Shown: piece by piece, positions 54,510 through 63,595 of the stretch
Numbering within the stretch: position 1 is the first letter of the stretch
Layout: each line of letters opens with the position of its first letter
NCBI GenBank assembly: GCA_019930625.1
Contig: CP082844.1
Location: 7,293,764-7,357,763, forward strand
Reading direction: 5' to 3'
Origin: Nocardia asteroides
GTDB lineage: Bacteria > Actinomycetota > Actinomycetes > Mycobacteriales > Mycobacteriaceae
Length of the DNA stretch: 64,000 nt
Translations under genes and position numbers: made by a program
The notes under the pieces: model-generated
What the model was told of the DNA's origin: nothing
What the model saw: the letters and a program-made list of their open reading frames with translations, nothing else
Databases searched by the model: none

Positions 54510-55808
54510 ATGACCGAACCCGACCTGTCCCAGAACTGGAGCTTCGAGACCAAGCAGATCCACGTCGGACAGATTCCGGACGGCACGACCAACGCCCGCG
54601 CGCTCCCGATCTACCAGACCACCTCCTACACCTTCCGCGACACCGCGCACGCGGCGGCGCTGTTCGGTCTGGCGGAGCCGGGCAACATCTACACCCGGAT
54701 CATGAACCCCACCCAGGACGCGGTGGAGCAGCGCGTCGCGGCACTCGAAGGCGGCGTCGCCGCCCTGCTGCTGGCCTCCGGGCAGGCCGCGGAGACCTTC
54801 GCGATCCTCAACATCGCCGGAGCGGGCGACCACATCGTCTCCAGCCCCCGGCTCTACGGCGGCACCTACAACCTCTTCCACTACTCGCTGCCCAAACTCG
54901 GCATCGAGGTCTCCTTCGTGGATGACCCCGACGACCTCGAGCAGTGGCGGGCCGCCATCCGTCCGAACACCAAGGCGCTCTACGGCGAGACGATCTCCAA
55001 CCCGCAGAACCACATCCTCGACATCCCCGGTATCGCGCAGGTCGCCCGCGACAGCGGCGTGCCGCTGATCGTGGACAACACCGTCGCCACGCCGTACCTG
55101 ATCCAGCCGCTGGCTCACGGCGCCGACATCGTCGTACACTCGGCCACCAAGTACCTCGGCGGACACGGCGCGGCCATCGCGGGCGTGATCGTCGACGGCG
55201 GCAAGTTCGACTGGACCGGTGGCCGGTTCCCCGGCTTCACCGAACCCGACCCGAGCTACCACGGTGTGGTGTACGCCGATCTCGGCGCGCCCGCCTACGC
55301 GCTCAAGGCGCGCCTGCAACTGCTGCGCGACCTCGGCTCGGCGGTCTCGCCGTTCAACGCGTTCCTGATCAGCCAGGGCCTGGAGACGCTGAGCCTGCGG
55401 ATCGAGCGGCATGTGCAGAACGCGCAGGCGGTGGCCGAATTCCTCGACACCCGTTCCGAAGTCACCTCGGTGTCCTACGCGGGCCTGCCGTCGTCGCCGT
55501 GGTACGAGCGGGGCCGCAGCCTCGCGCCCAAGGGCGCGGGCGCGGTGATCGGCTTCGAGCTGGCCGGCGGCGTCGACGCGGGCAAGCGGTTCGTCGAGGC
55601 GCTGCGACTGCACAGCCACGTCGCCAATATCGGCGACGTGCGCTCGCTGGTGATCCACCCGGCTTCCACCACCCACTCGCAGCTGACGCCGGAAGAGCAG
55701 CTGGCCGCGGGCGTGACGCCCGGCCTGGTCCGGCTCGCGGTCGGCATCGAGGGTATCGATGACATCCTCGCCGACCTGCGCGCGGGATTCGACGCCGTGA
55801 ATTCTTGA
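54510..55808 (+). CDS. metY: O-acetylhomoserine sulfhydrylase
   Basis: 432 aa, typical for this PLP enzyme (~430-450). Conserved regions are the start [14 protein letters not shown], the PLP phosphate region with [22 protein letters not shown], and the lysine motif [10 protein letters not shown]. The enzyme forms homocysteine (and possibly other thioethers) from O-acetylhomoserine and sulfide, a methionine biosynthetic step. GAGG upstream with a 6-nt spacer supports ATG 54510. No metX (homoserine acetyltransferase) is next to it; a terminator hairpin follows directly. Confidence 0.93.
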   Translation: MTEPDLSQNWSFETKQIHVGQIPDGTTNARALPIYQTTSYTFRDTAHAAALFGLAEPGNIYTRIMNPTQDAVEQRVAALEGGVAALLLASGQAAETFAILNIAGAGDHIVSSPRLYGGTYNLFHYSLPKLGIEVSFVDDPDDLEQWRAAIRPNTKALYGETISNPQNHILDIPGIAQVARDSGVPLIVDNTVATPYLIQPLAHGADIVVHSATKYLGGHGAAIAGVIVDGGKFDWTGGRFPGFTEPDPSYHGVVYADLGAPAYALKARLQLLRDLGSAVSPFNAFLISQGLETLSLRIERHVQNAQAVAEFLDTRSEVTSVSYAGLPSSPWYERGRSLAPKGAGAVIGFELAGGVDAGKRFVEALRLHSHVANIGDVRSLVIHPASTTHSQLTPEEQLAAGVTPGLVRLAVGIEGIDDILADLRAGFDAVNS

Positions 55809-55815
55809 GGTTCGG

Positions 55816-55840
55816 TGCCCCGGGCGATCGACCCGGGGCA
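55816..55840 (+). terminator. Hairpin terminator after metY
   Basis: TGCCCCGGG (55816-55824), 7-nt loop, CCCGGGGCA (55832-55840): a perfect 9-bp stem starting 7 bp after the metY stop. No T-tract. Confidence 0.7.
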
Positions 55841-56111
55841 TTCACCTCTGACACCATGGGGCGCCGAGCGCCGACAGCGGGGCTGAAACCCGTTTCACGC
55901 GTCTTTTTCGAGATTTACGTCGACAAAACAAATAACAAAGCGGGTACACCACGGCGGCTCCGCTTTCGCATCGCCCTCTGACGATTCCACCGCCCGCGCG
56001 TATGGGCCGTGGAAACCGAAACGAGATCAAATCTTCGCGCATCCGTAAGACGTTCGGAACCGAATCAGAAAGGTAGGTATATGTCTTCTTCAGAATGAGG
56101 TGGATGAGTTC
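55841..56111. other. AT-richer intergenic stretch before the secreted protein gene
   Basis: With the terminator this makes a 303-bp gap. It includes an AT-rich run about 55905-55945 (TTTTTCGAGATTTACG and AAAACAAATAACAAAG), unusual for this DNA. It probably carries the promoter of the gene at 56112. No clear hexamer pair or repeat could be named. Confidence 0.35.
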
Positions 56112-56930
56112 ATGGACGTAGAGACACCCGAAACTCCGGCACACCCGTTCTTTCGCCGCGCCGCCACCCTGGTCGTGGCGAGCGCCATCCCGCTGTCGGT
56201 GATGGGGGCCGCGACCGCCACCGCCGAGCCGCTGGTGCCGGAGATCTCCATCCGGATTCCGTTCGCCCCGGTGCCCGCCGTCGGCGTCCTCGCCCCGGCG
56301 GCCGATCCCGTGGATCCCGCAGCGGTTCCGCCGGAGGCCGCGCCTCCCATGCCCCCGGTGTCCGCGGGCCGCAATGACCTGAGCACCACTCGTCCGATGC
56401 CGGACCCGAACGTGCTCGCGCCCATCCTCCCGCACCGGCTGCACCTGCCCAACCCGGCCGCACCGGCTCCCGCGGTCGCGCCGATCGAGGCGCCTCCCGG
56501 GACGCTGCGCGTGGGATCGGTGGTGATCGGCCGGCCGGACTTCCTGACTCCTGAGCAGGGCAAGATCTTCAACGACGCGATCGCGGGGCCGGAAGCGAGC
56601 ATCGCCCAGACCTTGGATTCGGCCGGGTTCGAGCCGTCGCGCTCCGACCGCATCGCCGCCGACATCCTCGGTTCCACCGCCGTCGGCGCCTCGGTGGGCA
56701 GCATGGTGGCCGCGCCGGTCGCCTCCATCGGAGCCGTCATCGGCGCCATCTGCGGCGCCATCGCAGGCATCCCGATGTTCCCGACCGGGACGGTGGCCGT
56801 CATGGCCTTCGGCGCCGCGATCGGCTACGGGTTCGTCGCGTCCCCGGCCATCGCTCTGGGCGCGGCCCTCGGCGCGGGCGCCGGAGTAGCCCAAGGACTT
56901 CTCACCCCGCCCACGGTCCCGGCCTCGTAA
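56112..56930 (+). CDS. Secreted protein with glycine-zipper C-terminus
   Basis: 272 aa. A signal peptide (about residues 12-37, RRAATLVVASAIPLSVMGAATATA) precedes a Pro/Ala/Val-rich region of about 100 residues. The C-terminal third has alternating small residues (VGASVGSMVAAPVASIGAVIGAICGAIAGIP and GAAIGYGFVASPAIALGAALGAGAGVAQG), a glycine-zipper pattern typical of pore- or membrane-inserting segments. It resembles Nocardia-specific hypothetical secreted proteins. ATG 56112 is preferred; GTG 56100 would add four residues. Role in envelope or membrane insertion is a guess. Confidence 0.75.
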   Translation: MDVETPETPAHPFFRRAATLVVASAIPLSVMGAATATAEPLVPEISIRIPFAPVPAVGVLAPAADPVDPAAVPPEAAPPMPPVSAGRNDLSTTRPMPDPNVLAPILPHRLHLPNPAAPAPAVAPIEAPPGTLRVGSVVIGRPDFLTPEQGKIFNDAIAGPEASIAQTLDSAGFEPSRSDRIAADILGSTAVGASVGSMVAAPVASIGAVIGAICGAIAGIPMFPTGTVAVMAFGAAIGYGFVASPAIALGAALGAGAGVAQGLLTPPTVPAS

Positions 56931-57035
56931 TCCGTCTCTCCGGCTCCGGACAGGAGCACCGCGCCGACCTGGTCGGACACCTCCCGAGAAGACCCGGTTC
57001 GCGCCGGGTCTTCTGCTGTGCGGCAGGGAACCGAT

Positions 57036-57060
57036 GTTTGGCCGCGCTGGATAGGGCTAT
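57036..57060 (+). promoter_or_regulatory. Candidate SigB/SigF-type promoter for csbD
   Basis: GTTTGG (57036-57041) and GGGCTA (57054-57059) are separated by 12 bp. This resembles the GTTT / GGGTAT consensus of general-stress sigma factors. It is 58 bp upstream of the csbD start; a sigF gene is 3 kb away in this window. Confidence 0.45.
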
Positions 57061-57117
57061 GGCGAAGAAGACCGGCTGAAGATGGCCGGCCGGTCTCTTC
57101 ACAAAGGAGGTTGTGAC

Positions 57118-57291
57118 ATGGGCACAGTCGACAAAGCGAAGAACAAGGCCGAGAAAGTCGCAGGCCAGGCCAAGGAGAAGCTCGGCGAGGCGACGGGCGA
57201 CCGTGGGAAGCGGGACGAAGGCCGCACCGACAAGACCAAGTCGGATCTGAAGGACGCCGGGGAAAAGGTCAAGGACGCCTTCCGGCGCTGA
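57118..57291 (+). CDS. CsbD family stress protein
   Basis: 57 aa, charged and helical: MGTVDKAKNKAEKVAGQAKEKLGEATGD, then DEGRTDKTKSDLKDAGEKVKDAF. This is the CsbD-like family, whose Bacillus founder is under general-stress sigma B. The small protein is probably cytosolic and of unknown biochemical function. ATG 57118 follows AAAGGAGG with a 7-nt spacer. The upstream SigB/SigF-like promoter and nearby sigF fit a general-stress role. Confidence 0.88.
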   Translation: MGTVDKAKNKAEKVAGQAKEKLGEATGDRGKRDEGRTDKTKSDLKDAGEKVKDAFRR

Positions 57292-57315
57292 CCTCGCACT
57301 CTCTCTCGCCTGAAC

Positions 57316-57350
57316 AGAGCGGATGGCCGCCCGACGTGGTCATCCGCTCT
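57316..57350. terminator. Bidirectional hairpin overlapping the MMPL stop codon
   Basis: A 13-bp stem (57316-57328 with 57338-57350, one G-T pair) and a 9-nt loop. It lies after csbD and includes the stop codon of the convergent MMPL gene (57340-57342), so it is at once the end of that coding sequence and a terminator for both. Confidence 0.65.
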
Positions 57351-59424
57351 CCTGTCCGCCGACCGGCCGCTCCTCCTCGACGAGGCGCAGTTCGCTCGGC
57401 CACCAGATCTTGCGCCCGATCAGGCTGAACAGCGCCGGAATCACCACCGTGCGCACGACGAACGTGTCGAGCAGGATACCGAGGCCGACCACGATGCCGA
57501 CCTGGGTGAGGGTGATCAGCGGCAGCACGCCGAGCACACAGAACACCGCGGCCAGCACGATGCCCGCGCTGGTGATCACCGCGCCGGTCACCGCCACCGC
57601 CCGCACCATGCCGCATGTGGTGCCGTGTCGCGGTGTCTCCTCCCGTGCCCGGGTGACGAGGAAGATCGTGTAGTCGACGCCGAGCGCGACCAGGAACAGG
57701 AACGCGAACAGCGGCACACTGATGTCCAGCGCCGGGAATCCGAACACGTGCTCGCTCATCCAGCTGCCCAGGCCGAGCGCGGCCAGCGCGCTCAACACCG
57801 TGACCGCGACCAGCAGCACCGCCGCGGGCACCGCGCGCAGCAGCACCAGCAGCACCACGAGCACGACGACGAGGATGAGCGGGATGATCACCTCACGGTC
57901 CCGGCTCGCGGCATCCTGCACGTCCAGCGCTTGCGCATCGGTGCCGCCGACCAGCGCGTCGGCTCCGGGAGCCCGCGCGAGCGACGCGCGTAGCGCCTCG
58001 ATCGTGTCGAAGGCACGTGCGGACGACGGTGGCGCGTCGATCACCACGGACCACCGCGTCAGCCCGGTCGGGGAAGTACCCGACTGCCACGTCAGCACCA
58101 CGCCCTCGGTGCGGCGGAACGCCTCCTCCACCGCGGGCGACGCCTCGCTGCGCGCGAGCACGATCGCGGGATCGGAAGAACCGGACGGGAAGTGCTGCGC
58201 GAGGGCGTCGAATCCCTCCACCGACTCCGCGCGGACCCGGAATTGTTCGGTCTGCGAGAGCCCCACCTGCGCCGTCAGCAACCCGGTCGCGCAGACCGCG
58301 AGCACCGCGATCGCACTCCCGGCGACCAGCGCGGGCCTGCGCACCACGCGCGCGGCGATGGCGTGCCAGATTCCCTCGTCGGCCGTGTCCCGGTCGTCGG
58401 CCCGCGGCACGAAGGGCCAGAACACGTTGCGCCCGCACAGCGCGAGCGCGGCAGGCAGCGCGAGCAGGACGAACACCACGGCCACCAGCAACCCGAGCGC
58501 GGCCATCACACCCAGACTGCGGGTACTGGGCACCGAAGCCAGCAGCAGCACGAGCAGTGCGGCGACCACCGTCACGTTGCTCGCCAGGATCGCGGGCCCG
58601 GCGCGCCGCACCGCCTGCCGCAACGCCGCGCGATGGTCGGACTCCCGGTGCAGTTCGTCGCGATAGCGCGACACCAGCAACAGCGCGTAGTTGGTGCCCG
58701 CACCGAACACCAGCACGCTGGTGACGCCGGACGTCGAGCCGTCGAAGGTCAGCGGCGTCAAACGGGCCAGGGCGGTTCCGGCACTGGTGGCCACCCGGTC
58801 GGCCACGCCGACCACCGTCAGCGGCACCAGCCACAGCACCGGGGAGCGATACGTCGCGATCAGCAACACCGCGACGACCACCGCGGTCACCGCCAGCAGG
58901 GTGACGTTGGCTCCGGAGAACGAGTCCGCGATGTCGGCTCCGAACGCCGGACCACCCGTCACCTGCAGGATCAACCCGGCGGGCAAGCCGTCCCGCGCCG
59001 CCGCACGGATCTCCCCGACGCGGTCGGTCAGCGCGAATCCGTTGAGGTCGGCGCTCACGGGCACCTGTCCGATCGCCGCCTTCCGATCCGGCGCGGCGAG
59101 CAGCTCGCCCGGGCCGGGCGCGCGTCCCGACGCGCGGGTCACCGCCGCTGCGGTGGCGTCGCGGTCGTCTTCGGTCAGCTCGGCGCCGTCGGCACGGGTG
59201 ACCACGATGATCGCGGCGGTCGTCCCCGCGTCCGGGAACTCTTCCAGCGCCTGCTCGACCCGGGCGGACTCCGCCGTCGACGGCAGCGCGGTGGGAGCCT
59301 GCCCGGCGGCCTCGTTCTCCCCGACCGCACCGATCAGGCCTATCGAGGCCGCGGCGAGCACGAGAAGCAGTACCCACGATGTCCGGGCGGTCACCACCGA
59401 CGCATAGCGATCCCAAACGCTCAC
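57340..59424 (-). CDS. MMPL family transporter
   Basis: 694 aa with about 11-12 membrane segments and two MMPL (RND-like) domains. The first half has TYRSPVLWLVPLTVVGVADRVA and FGAGTNYALLLVSRYRDELHRE, the second FLFLVALGVDYTIFLVTRAREE. The first carries Asn rather than Asp in GAGTNYALL-type motifs, while the second has GVDYT. It probably exports lipids or drugs driven by protons. GTG 59424 (VSVWDRYASVV) is chosen. Divergent from the MarR gene at 59494 with about 70 bp between, so MarR probably controls it. Confidence 0.9.
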   Translation of the reverse strand: MSVWDRYASVVTARTSWVLLLVLAAASIGLIGAVGENEAAGQAPTALPSTAESARVEQALEEFPDAGTTAAIIVVTRADGAELTEDDRDATAAAVTRASGRAPGPGELLAAPDRKAAIGQVPVSADLNGFALTDRVGEIRAAARDGLPAGLILQVTGGPAFGADIADSFSGANVTLLAVTAVVVAVLLIATYRSPVLWLVPLTVVGVADRVATSAGTALARLTPLTFDGSTSGVTSVLVFGAGTNYALLLVSRYRDELHRESDHRAALRQAVRRAGPAILASNVTVVAALLVLLLASVPSTRSLGVMAALGLLVAVVFVLLALPAALALCGRNVFWPFVPRADDRDTADEGIWHAIAARVVRRPALVAGSAIAVLAVCATGLLTAQVGLSQTEQFRVRAESVEGFDALAQHFPSGSSDPAIVLARSEASPAVEEAFRRTEGVVLTWQSGTSPTGLTRWSVVIDAPPSSARAFDTIEALRASLARAPGADALVGGTDAQALDVQDAASRDREVIIPLILVVVLVVLLVLLRAVPAAVLLVAVTVLSALAALGLGSWMSEHVFGFPALDISVPLFAFLFLVALGVDYTIFLVTRAREETPRHGTTCGMVRAVAVTGAVITSAGIVLAAVFCVLGVLPLITLTQVGIVVGLGILLDTFVVRTVVIPALFSLIGRKIWWPSELRLVEEERPVGGQESG

Positions 59425-59437
59425 GCGGCCAACTCTC

Positions 59438-59448
59438 TCAGAAACTGA
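59438..59448. promoter_or_regulatory. Small palindrome in the MMPL/MarR divergent region
   Basis: TCAG-AAA-CTGA is a perfect 11-bp palindrome 14-24 bp upstream of the MMPL start and next to an ATATTAA run. It may be part of a MarR operator; short arms make it weak evidence. Confidence 0.3.
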
Positions 59449-59493
59449 AATATTAAGCAATCGAGACACTGGCTGAACTACGCTGACCCCCGT

Positions 59494-60006
59494 GTGGAAA
59501 GGGATGCGCCGTTGACCGGAGAGCCAAACACGGGCGGGACGGACCGTGACGAACTGGAAACCGACATCGCCGCCGACATCCGCGCCCTCAGCGCGATCTC
59601 CGAACAGATCGGGCAGGTTTTCGCACGGTCCAACCAGCTGCGGACCAATGACTTTCGCGCGCTGATGCACGTCGCGACCGCCGAACTCGAGGGCGCGCCG
59701 CTGACTGCGGGCGGCTTGGGCAAGTTGATGGGAATCTCCTCATCCGCGGTGACCTATCTGGTCGAGCGCATGATCGACTCCGGTCACCTGCGCCGCGCCG
59801 CCGACCCGACCGATCGCAGGCGGGTCATCCTGCACTACGACGAGCACGGCATGGACGTGGCCCGCGGCTTCTTCACACCGCTCGGACGGCAGAGCCGCGC
59901 CGCGATGGCCGAACTGCCCGACGCCGACCTACGCGCGGCGCACCGCGTGCTGGTCGCCGTCGTCCGGGCGATGCGTGAATATCACGACGACCTGACCGGC
60001 GAGTGA
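59494..60006 (+). CDS. MarR-family transcriptional regulator
   Basis: 170 aa. The winged helix-turn-helix is TNDFRALMHVATAELEGAPLTAGGLGKLMGISSSAVTYLVERMIDSGHLRRAADPTDRRRVILHY at about residues 50-115. The flanking helices form the dimer domain. The start is GTG 59494. It is divergent from the MMPL exporter and is probably its repressor, with a ligand that is exported by the pump. Convergent with sigF. Confidence 0.9.
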   Translation: MERDAPLTGEPNTGGTDRDELETDIAADIRALSAISEQIGQVFARSNQLRTNDFRALMHVATAELEGAPLTAGGLGKLMGISSSAVTYLVERMIDSGHLRRAADPTDRRRVILHYDEHGMDVARGFFTPLGRQSRAAMAELPDADLRAAHRVLVAVVRAMREYHDDLTGE

Positions 60007-60037
60007 AAGCAGCACCGGCAGGTCCGAGTTCGGTGTG

Positions 60038-60847
60038 TCAGTCCCGGAGAGCCTGTTCGCGCAGCGACTTCAAGGTCTTCGACAGAATGCGTGAGACCTG
60101 CATCTGCGAACAGCCGATCCGCTGGGCGATCTGCTCCTGGGACATCGAATCGAAGAAGCGCATCACCAGAACCTGCTTCTCCCGCTCGGGCAACGCCGCC
60201 AGCAGCGGCTTCACCGCCAAGTAGTTCTCCACGGTGCCGAAGTCCGGATCCTCGGCGCCGAGCGAGTCCAGCAGGGAGGGACCGCCGGACTCCGCGTCGT
60301 CGGTGTCGGAGGCGGCGTCGATCGAGGAGGTCTGATAGGCGTTGCGCGCGATGAGCGCCTGGGTGACCTCGTTCAGGTCCGCGCCCAGTTCCTCGGCGAT
60401 CTCCCTGGCCCGGGGCATCCGGCCCAGCCGCTGCGACAGGACCTCCACCGTGGGACCGATGGTGGACTGGATCTCCTTGAGCCGCCGCGGGACCCGCACC
60501 GACCAGGCGTAGTCGCGGAAATGCCTGCGTACTTCGCCCATGATCGTCGGCACCGCGAACGACAGGAACGTCGCGCCGTGTCCGGGATCGAAGCGGTCGA
60601 CGGCGGCGAGCATGCCCACCCGCGCGATCTGCAGTAGGTCCTCGAAACTCTCGCCGCGCCCGCTGAACTTGCGCGCGATGTGCTCGGCCAGGGGCAGGCA
60701 GCGCTCGATCACCTCGGCGCGCAGGGCTTCCCGGCGCGGGTCGTCCGGCGCCAGTGCGGCCAATTCGGCGAAGAGTGGCTCGATATTGTCGTAGCTGTCG
60801 CCCCGCGATTTGCGTTTGGGAGTGAACTGATTCGAATCGCTACCCAT
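60038..60847 (-). CDS. sigF: RNA polymerase sigma factor SigF (SigB/F/G family)
   Basis: 269 aa. Sigma region 2 is HIARKFSGRGESFEDLLQIARVGMLAAVDRFDPGHGATFLSFAVPTIMGEVRRHFRD. Region 3 (PRRLKEIQSTIGPTVEVLSQRLGRMPRAREIAEELG) and region 4 (LPEREKQVLVMRFFDSMSQEQIAQRIGCSQMQVSRILSKTLKSLREQA) are complete. It directs stress and stationary-phase transcription. The ATG overlaps the end of the anti-sigma factor gene by 8 bp (translational coupling), as in mycobacterial usfX-sigF. A tail-to-tail MarR gene lies 31 bp downstream. Confidence 0.93.
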   Translation of the reverse strand: MGSDSNQFTPKRKSRGDSYDNIEPLFAELAALAPDDPRREALRAEVIERCLPLAEHIARKFSGRGESFEDLLQIARVGMLAAVDRFDPGHGATFLSFAVPTIMGEVRRHFRDYAWSVRVPRRLKEIQSTIGPTVEVLSQRLGRMPRAREIAEELGADLNEVTQALIARNAYQTSSIDAASDTDDAESGGPSLLDSLGAEDPDFGTVENYLAVKPLLAALPEREKQVLVMRFFDSMSQEQIAQRIGCSQMQVSRILSKTLKSLREQALRD

Positions 60848-61277
60848 TATTCGAGCCGCCGCGCACCCAACGGAAGTCGACGACAGTCGGGTAGCCGCCC
60901 GCGGCGGGATCGTGTTCGCCTCGCCACGACGAGACCGAGTCCGTCAACGTCGCCACGATGTGCCAGCCGAAGCCGGACTCGTCCGGACTCGCGTCCGACA
61001 CCGTGACGGTGGAGACACGCACGTCCACCGCGTCGTCCTCGAAGCCGAACGCACACTCGAGCTCCGCGCCGTCCACCGCGTCCAGCACCAGCGCGCTGGC
61101 CACCTCGTCGAGCGCCAGCCGGATGTCGGTCACCTCATCGATACCGAAATCGGCCATGAGTGTGACGGTCTCGGCCAAGGCACGCAGCATCGCCAGTTGC
61201 TCGGACACCGCGGGCACCCGCACGCTGATCGTGCCGGTCCGCGTCGTAGCGGGAGGAGTCCCCTCACCCTTGCTCAT
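60840..61277 (-). CDS. rsbW: Anti-sigma F factor (RsbW/UsfX-like)
   Basis: 145 aa. The protein is a GHKL-type ATPase-like kinase, with the N-box region RLALDEVASALV and G-region WHIVATLTDSV. The classical N-box asparagine is absent, as also in mycobacterial UsfX. It should bind and hold SigF, released by a phosphorylation or redox-controlled antagonist not found in this window. Start ATG 61277 follows GGGAGCGG. First gene of the sigF transcript. Confidence 0.87.
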   Translation of the reverse strand: MSKGEGTPPATTRTGTISVRVPAVSEQLAMLRALAETVTLMADFGIDEVTDIRLALDEVASALVLDAVDGAELECAFGFEDDAVDVRVSTVTVSDASPDESGFGWHIVATLTDSVSSWRGEHDPAAGGYPTVVDFRWVRGGSNNG

Positions 61278-61406
61278 GCACCGCTCCCAGAAGTCGCGCC
61301 GTCCGTCGGAGCGCTCAGCCTACGCCCTCTCGTCGACTCGCCTTCGAACGGCCACGGCACAGTGCGCGCGTCTCGGCCCGCAGCGGGGTCGTGCAGCGAC
61401 TCCGGC

Positions 61407-61420
61407 GTGAGCGCGCTCAC
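61407..61420. promoter_or_regulatory. 14-bp palindrome upstream of rsbW-sigF
   Basis: GTGAGCGCGCTCAC is fully self-complementary. It lies 130 bp before the rsbW start in a 253-bp stretch with no gene. Candidate regulatory site for the sigF transcript; no -10/-35 pair of SigF type was found. Confidence 0.35.
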
Positions 61421-61530
61421 GAAACACAACGGGCGCACGCCCAGGATCATCAGCGCATTCCTCGGGCCGCCTCTTCGGCGTCCAGGCCCGGACGCGGCGG
61501 TATGGCCGGTCCTCGATCGGCGCCTCCGGA

Positions 61531-62028
61531 TCACCGAGTCGCCGATGATGCCGGAGATGTCCGTGTCGAGGGGAGGCGACGACGGCCGTCCCCGACCGCG
61601 CCCGCCAGATCGGCATAGGCGATCTCCCATTCCGCCAGCCGGGTCCACGCGGCGTGCACGCGCTCGCCGGCCGGGTCGTCGTGCATCAGCAGGTGGAACG
61701 CCTGCTCGGCTACGGCGGCCATCCGGTCGATCATCTCGCCCAAGCTCGAATCGTGCAGGCGCGCACCCGGCGCGGCGCACGGGAGGTGCAGCGTCGCCCA
61801 CGTGTTGATCCGGTCCACCAACTCCGCACGGCGCTCCTCGATCTCGACTCGGCGTCCCACCTCCCGGCGACGTCCGTGCAGTTCGGTCAGCTCGCGCGCC
61901 CACCGGCTCACCGGGCCCTCCACGTGGTGGCCGCCGAGGGCGCACAGCAGAGTGCTCGGACTCGGCAACGCCGAGCCCTTCCGGATCGGCCACGGCCGTG
62001 CCGGAGACACAGCACGTGCTGGATTCAC
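61531..62028 (-). CDS. DUF4254 domain-containing protein
   Basis: 165 aa. The sequence (PSPSTLLCALGG, ELTELHGRRREVGRRVEIEERRAELVDRINTWATLHLP, LHDSSLGEMIDRMAAVAEQAF, HAAWTRLAEWEIAYADLAGAVGDGRRRLP) matches the actinobacterial DUF4254 group, annotated as nucleotide- or phosphate-related helical proteins without established role. Its GTG start overlaps the stop of the VOC protein (GTGA), so the two are probably co-translated. It ends 253 bp before the sigF promoter region. Confidence 0.75.
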   Translation of the reverse strand: MNPARAVSPARPWPIRKGSALPSPSTLLCALGGHHVEGPVSRWARELTELHGRRREVGRRVEIEERRAELVDRINTWATLHLPCAAPGARLHDSSLGEMIDRMAAVAEQAFHLLMHDDPAGERVHAAWTRLAEWEIAYADLAGAVGDGRRRLPSTRTSPASSATR

Positions 62029-62456
62029 AGTGGCGCAGTGAGTTCGAGGTGGATGCCGTCGGGATCGGAGAACGACAGGATCGCGATCCCGAAATCAGCC
62101 ATTTCGGTGATCTCGCCGTGTTCGATGCCCGCTTCCGACAGGCGCGCGGCCGCAGCCACCAGATCGGCCCGCGCCGGGACGGAGAAGCTGAGATGGTCCA
62201 AACCCACCCGTTCGGAATCGAATCGATCCGTCGCGGCTGCCACCGGGCGCAGGCCGAGCAACATGCCGTTGGCCTGGAACACCACCCCGCCGAAAAGCCG
62301 CATCGGATCGGCGCGCACCGCCGGATCGTCCGGGCTGCCAGGCGATTCGGCGGCGACCGGGAACCCGAGCACGTCCCGATAGAAGGCGCGGGACCGGGCG
62401 ATGTCCGTCACGGTCAACCGGATGTGGTGGGTCCCGGTCGTTTCGATCATGGTCAC
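62025..62456 (-). CDS. VOC family (glyoxalase/bleomycin resistance-like) protein
   Basis: 143 aa. A vicinal-oxygen-chelate fold is clear from HHIRLTVTDIARSRAFYRDVLGFPV near the start and LDHLSFSVPARADLVAAAARL and FSDPDGIHLELTAPL at the end, with His and Glu metal-ligand candidates. The enzyme type (glyoxalase, dioxygenase or resistance protein) cannot be decided. Start GTG 62456, GAGGAG 5 nt upstream; ATG 62450 is an alternative. Coupled to the DUF4254 gene. Confidence 0.85.
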   Translation of the reverse strand: MTMIETTGTHHIRLTVTDIARSRAFYRDVLGFPVAAESPGSPDDPAVRADPMRLFGGVVFQANGMLLGLRPVAAATDRFDSERVGLDHLSFSVPARADLVAAAARLSEAGIEHGEITEMADFGIAILSFSDPDGIHLELTAPL

Positions 62457-62604
62457 GCGAACTCCTCAAGTGACGAGGTACGGCAGGCTGTATCGACTCC
62501 GAGGGACCGCGCTTGCGGGCCGGGGAGCCGTCTGGCGATGACAGTAGGTCAGAATTCCACCGGAACCGAGTGTCGTGAACGACATCTTCGGTACTGTTTC
62601 CGAC

Positions 62605-63579
62605 ATGGACGTCGCGGTCTTCGTGGTGGACGGTGTGGCCGATTTCGGATACGCCGCCTTGCTGGAGACCTTCAACACCGCCAACGCCGTGCGGACCGAA
62701 CTTCCCGACCCGCCGCAGCCGTGGCGGGTGCGCAGCGTGTCGTTCGGCGCCAGCGTGCGGTCGGGCAACGGCAACACCGTGCCGACGATCCCCCTCGACG
62801 AGTTCGGCGACGCATTCGAGCTGATGATCGTGCCCGCGGTGAACGTCCTGGAGGCCACCGCGCTGATCGACCTCATCTCCGCACCGGCCAGCCGCCCGGT
62901 GCTCGACCGGCTGATCGCGGCGCGCGAGCGGGGGGCTCATCTCGCCGGCGCCTGTACCGGAACGTTCTTCCTGGCAGAAGCGGGCGTACTGGACGGCTCA
63001 CCCGCCACAACGAGCTGGTGGCTCGGTCCCAGCTTCCGGCGCCGCTATCCGCGGGTCGAGCTCGACGAGGGCCGCACGCTGTGCCGCGGCCACGGCGTCA
63101 CCACCGCGGGCGCGGCGCTGTCGCACATGGACCTGGCCCTGTCGCTGATCGCCACCAAGAGCCCGGCGCTGGCCGAGCGCGCGATGCGCTACCTCGCGGT
63201 CGGCGCGGGACGACCGCAGCGGGAGTTCATCGTTCCCGAGGTAATCGCACGCGGTGATTCGGTCACCGCCGCCTTCGAACGCTGGGTGCGCGAGCACCTG
63301 GGCGACAATTTCCGGATCGCCCAGGCCGCCCGCGCGATCGGTGTCACCGAACGTAGCCTGCAGCGGGCAACGCATGCCGAACTCGGCATGTCCCCCACCG
63401 AATTCGTGCACGACATCCGCCTGGAACGCGCCGTGCATCTGCTGCGCACCACGTCGCTCACGGTGGACGCGGTGGCGGCCAAGGTGGGCTACCTCAATGC
63501 CGGAACGCTTCGCGGCCTGTTCCGCCGCCGCCGGGGCATGTCGATCTCCGAGATCCGCGTGGCGCGCGTTTCCTATTGA
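62605..63579 (+). CDS. GlxA-family transcriptional regulator (DJ-1/PfpI + AraC HTH)
   Basis: 324 aa. As in the regulator at 2229, a DJ-1/PfpI-type domain with GACTGTFFLAEAG (nucleophile-position Cys) precedes an AraC DNA-binding domain (FRIAQAARAIGVTERSLQRATHAELGMSPTEFVHDIRLERAVHLL and VDAVAAKVGYLNAGTLRGLF). ATG 62605 is the likely start. It is divergent from the VOC protein gene and may regulate it. Signal unknown. Confidence 0.88.
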   Translation: MDVAVFVVDGVADFGYAALLETFNTANAVRTELPDPPQPWRVRSVSFGASVRSGNGNTVPTIPLDEFGDAFELMIVPAVNVLEATALIDLISAPASRPVLDRLIAARERGAHLAGACTGTFFLAEAGVLDGSPATTSWWLGPSFRRRYPRVELDEGRTLCRGHGVTTAGAALSHMDLALSLIATKSPALAERAMRYLAVGAGRPQREFIVPEVIARGDSVTAAFERWVREHLGDNFRIAQAARAIGVTERSLQRATHAELGMSPTEFVHDIRLERAVHLLRTTSLTVDAVAAKVGYLNAGTLRGLFRRRRGMSISEIRVARVSY

Positions 63580-63595
63580 GGTCCAGCGCCGGACC

